The notes under the pieces: model-generated
What the model saw: the letters and a program-made list of their open reading frames with translations, nothing else
Databases searched by the model: none
What the model was told of the DNA's origin: nothing
In this document: in pieces, positions 57,525 through 64,000 of the stretch
Numbering within the stretch: position 1 is the stretch's first letter
Layout: the number at the start of each line of letters is the position of its first letter
Assembly (NCBI RefSeq): GCF_000428905.1
Contig: NZ_AUAV01000015.1
Span: 1 to 64,000, forward strand
Source of the DNA: Brumicola pallidula DSM 14239 = ACAM 615
GTDB lineage: Bacteria > Pseudomonadota > Gammaproteobacteria > Enterobacterales > Alteromonadaceae
Reading direction: 5' to 3'
DNA length: 64,000 nt
Made by a program: the position numbers and the translations under genes

Positions 57525-57715
57525 ATACGGTCAAAAAGCAAGCAAGCTATGTCGCTTAACACGTGTTAATATGAACCAAATCGGTTGATTTTCAAGCAAA
57601 TACAATTACGACTGGTTAAAAATTAAGCGAACAACGCTAAAACATCAATAAAACCTTGAGGGAGCACGGTTTTTTGGGCATTCTTAGCGAGCTCAAAATA
57701 ATAACAATAATAATA

Positions 57716-60700
57716 ATGAATCAGGCGGTAGAATTTGTGACTCGTGCCTTTTCCCAGAAATGGCTTATTTTAATCATGCTTGCAAGCATGCAGTTTCTGT
57801 CTCCGGCAACTGCAAGAGTTTCAACTAGCCTGAACTTTGAGCACCTCTCCGCTCAAAACGGTTTTTCCCAAAGCAATGTCATCCAAACCATTGAAGATAA
57901 GTACGGATTTATTTGGATCGTCAGTAGTGACGGTTTAAGCAAATATGATGGCTTTCAAAATCGATTATTCAGCGCAGATGGTTCAGTACCCGGGTCAATT
58001 CCAAGTAATTCAGTAAGCGGTATCGTAATAGACGATCAACTTAACTTGTGGGTAGCAACTAACCAAGGCTTAAGCAAGTATCATTACGAAACAGACAGCT
58101 TCTCAACAATAACTAGCGAAAATAGTATCATTAAGGCAAATGAGATTAGCGCTATTGCCAGTGCATCAGGAAAAGAAATCTATTTCACGGTCCAAAATTC
58201 GTTATACCGATTAAATGCTGAAAGTGAAAAAGTCACGCAAGTAATCAGTCAATCTCCGTTCCCCACTAGTATTACGTACATTAAAGATGAAAATTCAAGA
58301 ATATGGATGAGTTCTGCCTATTCAGGTATTTTCATTTTCGATAAGATTTCCGGCCAGTTGTTCGATTTAACGCTTGAAAACCCTTGGAATTTCACACTCC
58401 CAAACGTAAAAATAAATAAAATTGAAGTGGTCGGAAACAAATATTGGATTGCGACAAATAAAGGCTTAATAACACTCGATTCAAGCACTAATAAACAAAA
58501 TAACCTGTCGCAAGAGCTCAATCCAGATTTACCATCAAATGTCATAAATGCCCTTAATTTTGACGGTGAAAGCCTGTGGATTGGTACTAATAGAGGCTTA
58601 GCTATTGCAGACAAAGAATCAAATATTCAAACGGTTATCAACCATAACAATGCATTCTCAAGTGGCTTACAAGATAGCAATATAAGCAATATCTTTATTT
58701 CGAGAATGGGAACGGCTTGGATAGGCACTGCGAGCGCAGGACTGCATAACTTTCATCCAGCTTCTAGCCCATTAAAACTGTTTAAACCCGTTGAAGGCGA
58801 TAGTAAAAGCTTATCAGGTCGACAAATCATTGGCTTTGCAAACGACACTAATCAGGATATTTGGGTAGCAACCCGCCTTGATGGGCTAAACAAATTTAAC
58901 CAAAAACAAGGTTACTACATACAGGTTCCTCTGAATATTACAGCAATGGTTAACGACATCAAAATTGATGCTAGTAATAAGGTTTGGTTAGCAACCAGTG
59001 AAGGTATATACAGTTATAGGATCGATGGCGATAGTTTAGCGTTTGAAAATCAAATTCATGCGACCAAGTCTTTTGAAGCTATTGAAATATTTAATAATAG
59101 ACTGTGGATTTGGCATCAAGACAAAGGCTTGTCAAATATTGACCCGAAAACTTATGAAGAGACCTTTGTTAATCTGCCTAGTGATATTTCAGTCGCCATG
59201 CCTGTGTTTACGGATGATAGGAGCAAAGTATGGTTGCAAACCAATGTTGGTGTCCTCATTAATGACCGTGGCAGTAACCAGTTTAGCAGACCCTCTGGCC
59301 TTGAAGAGTTTGGTCAGTTAAATATAATCCAAGTTTATAGTCACCAAGATGCCTATTGGGTAATTACTGAGAATCAGGGTATTTTCAAACTCGACAAAGT
59401 AAGTTTGACCTTGTTGAAGCAATTTAGTGGCTTGAATGACAATGCTACTTCAGATATTCGCTCTGCAATTGGGCTTGAAAATAGTATTTGGTATGCCAGC
59501 AGACAAGGCATCTACACCCTGGATTTCGACTCTTCGAGCATTGTTAAAAGACGTTCAAAAAGTGCACTAAATTTTAATGAATTAGGGCGCGGAGCAATTA
59601 TTGCGACAGCAGATGGCAACCTCCTGATCGGCGGTTCAATTGGTATTCATTATCTAAAAACTAAACAGCAGAACATCAACAAATACGACAAACCAGTTGA
59701 ACCACAGTTTATAAGCTTCTCTGCGCCAAATAAAACTCTTGATCGGGAAACGCCGCATTTACCCGCATTCATGATGCACAGATTTGAGATGGCTCACTCT
59801 GAAAGTCGAATTAACATTGAGTTTGGTGTTATTAACAGTATTAACTCAAATGCAACTGAATACCGCTACATCCTAGAAGGCTTAGATAAAGATTGGACCT
59901 ATACGACGACCAACCGTTTGGCTTCGTATAGCTACCTGACCTTTGGTGACTATATATTTAAAGTACAAGCACGTATCAACGGCGGTGAGTGGTCGCAGCA
60001 AAATGAACTGGCTATTGCAGTAGAAAAACCTTTTTGGCTAAATACACGTGCGCTGATATTTTACGCTTTCTTCATTATTTTCTTGGTGATTTATCAGGCT
60101 AACAAAATGAAGTCTCGAAAAAATCGTGACCAAACTTTAACTGAAGATGTTGAACGTTTAACGCTTACCCTGTCTTCAAGTGGCGATGAATTATGGGATT
60201 GGGATATTTCTAGCGGACAGATTTATCGAGCAAACACCTGGAATACCATCGATTTCCCGCAAGACAGCATGCGCAGTCATACTACCTATGAAAACAATGT
60301 TCATGAAAATGATGTTGAACGTTTAAAGCAGTCTCTAGATGACCATTTAGACGGAAAAACCCAGTTCTTCGAGCTCGCCTACAGAGTAAAAACGTTTGCT
60401 GGCGATTGGGTCTGGGTATTGGATCGAGGCAAGGTTGTAAAGCGCGATGCACATAACAAAGCACAGCGCATGACAGGTACGCTAAAAAACATCAATCATT
60501 TGAAGCAAGCAGAAGAGCAACTTAATTTGTTCAAAAGCAGCTTTGAAAACATTACAGAAGGTGTTTTCATTGCAGATCAAGAGTTTAAGTTCATGTCGGT
60601 CAATAGCGCCTACTGTAACTTTACTGGTGATACGGTTGAAAAAGCGCTAGCCAGTAAATTATCCTTCAGTCAGTACCCTGAAGCCTTTACCGAAGAAGTC

Positions 60701-62230
60701 AAAAAGACACTTCGACATAAAGGTAGTTGGTCTGGTGAAGTGGATGCTGTGCGCACAAATGGCGAAAAATATCAGATAGAAATGACTATTGATGCGATCC
60801 GCAATGAAGATAACCATATTAGTCATTATGTTGGTGTGTTCTCCGATATCAGTTCACGTAAAAAAACTGAAAAGGAATTATTGAAGCTAGCAAACACGGA
60901 CCCGTTAACGAACTTACCAAACCGCTCATTTTTTCAAGCCAGTCATGAAAACTTAGTGCGTCGCGAAACACCCCACGCACTTATTTGTCTCGATATGGAT
61001 AACTTCAAACGCATTAATGATTCTCTTGGGCATCAAACCGGTGACTTATTAATAAAGCAAATTGCTCGTCGTTTGCAAAAAATAACAACCTCTAGTTCGA
61101 CTACTTATCGCCTAGGTGGTGATGAGTTCAGCATGTTGGTTGAAGCAACCGCAACTGTGCATCGTATATCGCATATTGCGCAAGACATACTGGATACACT
61201 TTCGCGTCCATTTTATATCGCCAAACAAGAGTTTGTGTTGGGTGTCAGCATCGGTATTGCAACCTACCCTGAAGATGGTACTAACCACCAAGAATTGCTT
61301 AAAAATGCAGACACAGCAATGTATTTTGCTAAAAATAATGGCGGTAGTAATTATCAGTTTTTCAGTGGTGAAATGAATAAAAACGCGGTTCGCCAACTGC
61401 AGATCGAAAACTTAATTCGGTTTGGTATAAAGGAAGACTTGTTTAGTGTTTTTTATCAACCAAAAGTTGATATTGCATCGGGCCGGATGGTAAGTATGGA
61501 AGCGTTGGTCCGATTTGAACACCCACAAAAAGGCATTGTTAGCCCGGGGCAATTTATTCCGTTAGCCGAACAGACAGGTCAAATCCTGGAAATTGGTGAG
61601 CAAGTATTACGAAAGGCTTGTATCGATACCAAGCGTTGGGTTGATGCTGGGTTATTTACCGGCCGAGTTGCGGTTAACATTTCAGCCAAACAGTTTGAAT
61701 TACCAGACCTTGACGATCGCATCGAACGCATCTTAAAGCAGGTCGGCTTAAGTCCACTGCACTTGGAATGTGAGATCACGGAAGGTACGTTGATGGAAAA
61801 TCCGGAACAAGCCCTTAAGATGATGCAGCGTTTGCGTGAGCGCGGTATTCACTTAGCTTTGGATGACTTTGGTACGGGCTATTCATCACTCGCATATCTG
61901 AAAAAATTCCCTATTCATACGCTCAAAATAGACAAAGCTTTTATTGATGATATAGCGACCAGCTCAGTTGACAAGCACATGACCGAATCGATCATCAAAA
62001 TTGCACACAACCTTGGCTTGAAGGTAGTTGCAGAAGGTGTTGAGCACGAGAATCAGTTAGAAATATTGAAGCGTTACGATTGCGAAATGCTACAAGGTTA
62101 CTTGTTTAGCAAGCCTGTAAGTGCCGCCAAATTTGAGCAATTATTAGTGGAAGGTAGAAACATGAAGCATATGTTGGAATCAAGAAAGCCAAGTCCAATA
62201 CGCCCAGCTGTTAGGATAGCCAAGAGCTAA
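57716..62230 (+). CDS. Giant propeller-PAS-GGDEF-EAL signalling protein
   Basis: About 1504 residues from the ATG at 57716; an open frame begins 20 codons earlier, but the ATG gives a proper signal peptide (FSQKWLILIMLASMQFLSPA). Residues 40-690 hold two-component-regulator propeller repeats (FSQSNVIQTIEDKYGFIWIV; LNLWVATNQGLSKY), followed by a Y_Y_Y domain (about 720-770, EYRYILEGLDKDWTYTTT), one transmembrane helix (about 777-797) and then cytoplasmic PAS domains (about 830-940 and 955-1065). GGDEF is intact (YRLGGDEFSML, residues 1134-1138), as is EAL (SMEALVRFEHP, residue 1262; also DDFGTGYSSLAYLK). It could both make and break cyclic di-GMP in response to a periplasmic ligand. Confidence 0.94.
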   Translation: MNQAVEFVTRAFSQKWLILIMLASMQFLSPATARVSTSLNFEHLSAQNGFSQSNVIQTIEDKYGFIWIVSSDGLSKYDGFQNRLFSADGSVPGSIPSNSVSGIVIDDQLNLWVATNQGLSKYHYETDSFSTITSENSIIKANEISAIASASGKEIYFTVQNSLYRLNAESEKVTQVISQSPFPTSITYIKDENSRIWMSSAYSGIFIFDKISGQLFDLTLENPWNFTLPNVKINKIEVVGNKYWIATNKGLITLDSSTNKQNNLSQELNPDLPSNVINALNFDGESLWIGTNRGLAIADKESNIQTVINHNNAFSSGLQDSNISNIFISRMGTAWIGTASAGLHNFHPASSPLKLFKPVEGDSKSLSGRQIIGFANDTNQDIWVATRLDGLNKFNQKQGYYIQVPLNITAMVNDIKIDASNKVWLATSEGIYSYRIDGDSLAFENQIHATKSFEAIEIFNNRLWIWHQDKGLSNIDPKTYEETFVNLPSDISVAMPVFTDDRSKVWLQTNVGVLINDRGSNQFSRPSGLEEFGQLNIIQVYSHQDAYWVITENQGIFKLDKVSLTLLKQFSGLNDNATSDIRSAIGLENSIWYASRQGIYTLDFDSSSIVKRRSKSALNFNELGRGAIIATADGNLLIGGSIGIHYLKTKQQNINKYDKPVEPQFISFSAPNKTLDRETPHLPAFMMHRFEMAHSESRINIEFGVINSINSNATEYRYILEGLDKDWTYTTTNRLASYSYLTFGDYIFKVQARINGGEWSQQNELAIAVEKPFWLNTRALIFYAFFIIFLVIYQANKMKSRKNRDQTLTEDVERLTLTLSSSGDELWDWDISSGQIYRANTWNTIDFPQDSMRSHTTYENNVHENDVERLKQSLDDHLDGKTQFFELAYRVKTFAGDWVWVLDRGKVVKRDAHNKAQRMTGTLKNINHLKQAEEQLNLFKSSFENITEGVFIADQEFKFMSVNSAYCNFTGDTVEKALASKLSFSQYPEAFTEEVKKTLRHKGSWSGEVDAVRTNGEKYQIEMTIDAIRNEDNHISHYVGVFSDISSRKKTEKELLKLANTDPLTNLPNRSFFQASHENLVRRETPHALICLDMDNFKRINDSLGHQTGDLLIKQIARRLQKITTSSSTTYRLGGDEFSMLVEATATVHRISHIAQDILDTLSRPFYIAKQEFVLGVSIGIATYPEDGTNHQELLKNADTAMYFAKNNGGSNYQFFSGEMNKNAVRQLQIENLIRFGIKEDLFSVFYQPKVDIASGRMVSMEALVRFEHPQKGIVSPGQFIPLAEQTGQILEIGEQVLRKACIDTKRWVDAGLFTGRVAVNISAKQFELPDLDDRIERILKQVGLSPLHLECEITEGTLMENPEQALKMMQRLRERGIHLALDDFGTGYSSLAYLKKFPIHTLKIDKAFIDDIATSSVDKHMTESIIKIAHNLGLKVVAEGVEHENQLEILKRYDCEMLQGYLFSKPVSAAKFEQLLVEGRNMKHMLESRKPSPIRPAVRIAKS

Positions 62231-62236
62231 TTTCCG

Positions 62237-62454
62237 TTACACAAATAATTTAAGGATGTAAGTGACCGCTATCAAAGCCGGTTTTTTGCGCTTCTGTGCG
62301 GCTTTAGAGATGATAAACATGGGCAACAACATTGGCCCAATTATCATCCCGCCTAATAACCAGCGTTTTTACCCATCGCATTTTTAACCGCCTCAACATA
62401 ATAGTAAACGCTACTTATGAGGGAGCTTATTACTATCATTGAACCCATCAACAT
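62237..62454 (-). pseudogene. Frameshifted small two-helix membrane protein
   Basis: From the ATG at 62454 (GGGAGC six bases upstream) the frame reads MLMGSMIVISSLISSVYYYV, then EAVKNAMGKNAGY-stop. Reading one base back at the T-AAAAA-C run (about 62366) continues as RWLLGGMIIGPMLLPMFIIS, then KAAQKRKKPALIAVTYILKL. The joined product of about 73 residues has two hydrophobic helices and a basic tail, and GKKRW-LLGG looks like the original junction. Either one A was lost (mutation or sequencing error) or the site slips by -1. Confidence 0.6.
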
Positions 62455-62630
62455 GACATTGCTCCCGTAAATTGACAAATAGCTGTAATGGCCACAATTT
62501 GAATATATATACTGGCGATTGGCTTAGTTTTAACGACTGCCGAAACGAGACTAAAGTATAGCAAACTGCTGAATAAATAAGCTGTAAATTTGCTATATAA
62601 TATAAAAAAATAGAGAAAAACTAAAGTGAT

Positions 62631-62664
62631 CCCCGAAAGTTAGATAAAACCTTCGGGGGTTTTT
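62631..62664 (+). terminator. Rho-independent terminator between converging transcripts
   Basis: CCCCGAA (62631-62637) pairs with TTCGGGG (62652-62658), followed by GTTTTT. It lies 27 bp beyond the fadJ stop and 400 bp after the sensor gene. The better T run is on the plus strand. Confidence 0.7.
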
Positions 62665-62690
62665 ATGTGTAACTCGACATATTCACAGAC

Positions 62691-64000
62691 TTAATAAAAA
62701 GTCTTGGCTTCTTTATGCATTGTTAACAATATCTCAGCTGGCTGGTACTTGTCGGAGTAAGTTTCAGTATAATGTTCAAGGCGACCGACCACATGTGCTA
62801 GCCCTAAAGTGTCCATATACCTGAAAGGTCCACCTAAAAAGGGTGGAAAACCAATACCAAAAATAGCCCCTATATCGCCATCACGAGGATTTCTAATAAC
62901 CTCTTCCTGCAAGCACATTGCCGCTTCATTTAGCATCATCAGCACACAACGTTCTACGACTGTGTCATCTGAGAATTTTTTCTCTGGCTCAACACCAAGC
63001 AATTTATACACTGAATCATCAATATATTTACCTGGCTTCTTGGCTTTGTAGTCGTAAAAACCAGACTTATTCTTCTTACCCTTGCGATCATTTTCCAATA
63101 ACTTATTAAAAGCTTCAGGAGCATTAAAACGCTCACCAAATTGACCTTTTAAAATCGGAATAATCTTAGTACCTACATCAATACCTACTTCGTCGAGCAG
63201 TTTAAATGCCCCAACCGGGAAACCAAACTTAGTCAACGCCCTGTCAATTGAATCAAGTGGTTGGCCTTCTACAGCCATAAAGCCAGCTTCACTCATGTAC
63301 GGAGCGAGAATTCGATTAACGTAAAAGCCAGCTCCATCTTTTACCACAATAGGTGTTTTACCTTGTCGCTTTGCAAATTCAACCGTCGTTGAAATGGTTT
63401 GGTCCGACGTAAGCGCGTGTGGAATAACCTCAGTCAATGGCATTTTATCTACAGGTGAAAAATAATGTAAACCGATTACGTTTTCTGGGCGTTTCGCTTG
63501 GGCCGCAATTTCAGCTATGGGTATAGACGACGTATTAGACGCAAAAACAGTGTTTTCATTACACTGCTCTTCAATATCCGCGACCATCTTTTGCTTCAAT
63601 TCCACATCTTCAAACACAGCTTCAATTACCATGTCGTTTTGTTTGTAACCACTGTAATCGACACAACCGCTCAATAAAGAAAGCTGCTTTTGCATTTCTG
63701 TTTTTAACATAAAACGCTTTTTCACTTTCTTATTTAAAATATCATAGCTGTAGCGTATTGCACCGGCAATGCCGTCAGTGTTTATGTCTTTGATACGCGC
63801 AGGCACTTTTGCTTTTGTAGCTGTGACAAAGGCAATCCCGCCGCCCATCAATCCACCGCCCAACACGCCAATCTTTTTCACTTTAATCGGAGCAACACCT
63901 TCAACACCCGACTCTTTTTTCATGTCGGTTGTTGCAAAGAAAATCTCACGTAATTGTTTTGATTCTGGCGTCATCACTAACTGGCCAAACAAACGGGCTT
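62691..64000 (-). CDS. fadJ: Fatty acid oxidation alpha subunit FadJ, 3' part
   Basis: About 436 residues are visible; the frame is open to the window edge (ARLFGQLVMTPES at the boundary), so the N-terminal enoyl-CoA hydratase domain lies outside. The visible part is the 3-hydroxyacyl-CoA dehydrogenase: IGVLGGGLMGGGIAFVTATK (NAD site), 'EAVFEDVELKQKM', 'ASNTSSIPIAEIA', 'GLHYFSPVDKMPLTEVI' and the C-terminal 'GFPVGAFKLLDEVGID'. The ending 'PPFLGGPFRYMDTLGL' with a C-terminal tail fits FadJ more than FadB, and no gene for the thiolase subunit is downstream (in fadBA it would be). Confidence 0.88.
   Translation of the reverse strand, partial: ARLFGQLVMTPESKQLREIFFATTDMKKESGVEGVAPIKVKKIGVLGGGLMGGGIAFVTATKAKVPARIKDINTDGIAGAIRYSYDILNKKVKKRFMLKTEMQKQLSLLSGCVDYSGYKQNDMVIEAVFEDVELKQKMVADIEEQCNENTVFASNTSSIPIAEIAAQAKRPENVIGLHYFSPVDKMPLTEVIPHALTSDQTISTTVEFAKRQGKTPIVVKDGAGFYVNRILAPYMSEAGFMAVEGQPLDSIDRALTKFGFPVGAFKLLDEVGIDVGTKIIPILKGQFGERFNAPEAFNKLLENDRKGKKNKSGFYDYKAKKPGKYIDDSVYKLLGVEPEKKFSDDTVVERCVLMMLNEAAMCLQEEVIRNPRDGDIGAIFGIGFPPFLGGPFRYMDTLGLAHVVGRLEHYTETYSDKYQPAEILLTMHKEAKTFY

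Noticed and set aside
1-64000. CRISPR arrays, prophage structural genes and intact insertion sequences
   Set aside because: No regularly spaced repeats, capsid/tail genes, or transposase with terminal inverted repeats were seen.

Overview
The window looks like a chromosomal segment of a marine gammaproteobacterium, most likely Alteromonadales (Alteromonas/Glaciecola/Paraglaciecola-like). This is inferred from moderate-to-low GC, an MSHA-type pilin, PEP-CTERM proteins, the order ruvB-ybgC-tolQRAB-pal-cpoB, a FadJ-type beta-oxidation gene and an rpsP-rimM-trmD-rplS/ffh cluster. No rRNA, CRISPR array or recognisable prophage is present.

Layout. 0-10 kb is accessory: a type IV pilin-like gene beside a 27-bp tandem repeat, a small lipoprotein, a 657-aa ankyrin-like membrane-anchored protein, 1.3 kb with no gene, a PEP-CTERM protein, a free-standing YMDD reverse transcriptase with a structured untranslated region in front of it, a KfrA-like coiled-coil DNA-binding protein and a tyrosine integrase that sits beside tRNA-Ser(GGA). 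10-22 kb is core, all on the minus strand: nadA, two identical tRNA-Lys genes, the Tol-Pal envelope operon and aspS-nudB-ruvC-ruvA-ruvB, with a candidate small RNA on the opposite strand between ruvB and ybgC. 22-31 kb holds a Fur-box-controlled ferric iron ABC transporter, a SUI1/YciH factor, a two-receiver response regulator, and the aromatic amino acid genes pheA (plus) and aroF-tyrA (minus, with a perfect TyrR box).

31-47.9 kb is again accessory: a second PEP-CTERM protein, a decayed higBA toxin-antitoxin locus, an exported KatG, a serine hydrolase pseudogene, an epoxide-hydrolase-like enzyme paired with an outer-membrane protein, two tandem related multi-spanning membrane proteins, an AbgT transporter, a DUF2059 protein, an N-terminally truncated Rho paralogue, broken lipoproteins, and an unknown gene whose promoter overlaps a LexA-like box. 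47.9-64 kb is mostly core: rplS-trmD-rimM-rpsP, ffh, ypjD-like, corB-like, sixA, an M16 peptidase, a very large propeller-PAS-GGDEF-EAL sensor, a frameshifted small membrane protein, and the 3' part of fadJ running off the window.

The best candidates for something undescribed are the reverse transcriptase with its long-range-paired leader (5.85-7.13 kb), the SOS-type orphan gene (47.3-47.8 kb), the short Rho paralogue (44.7-45.7 kb) and the orphan terminator/small RNA (17.3-17.4 kb). All functional statements come from reading the sequence and recall of families; no search was run.
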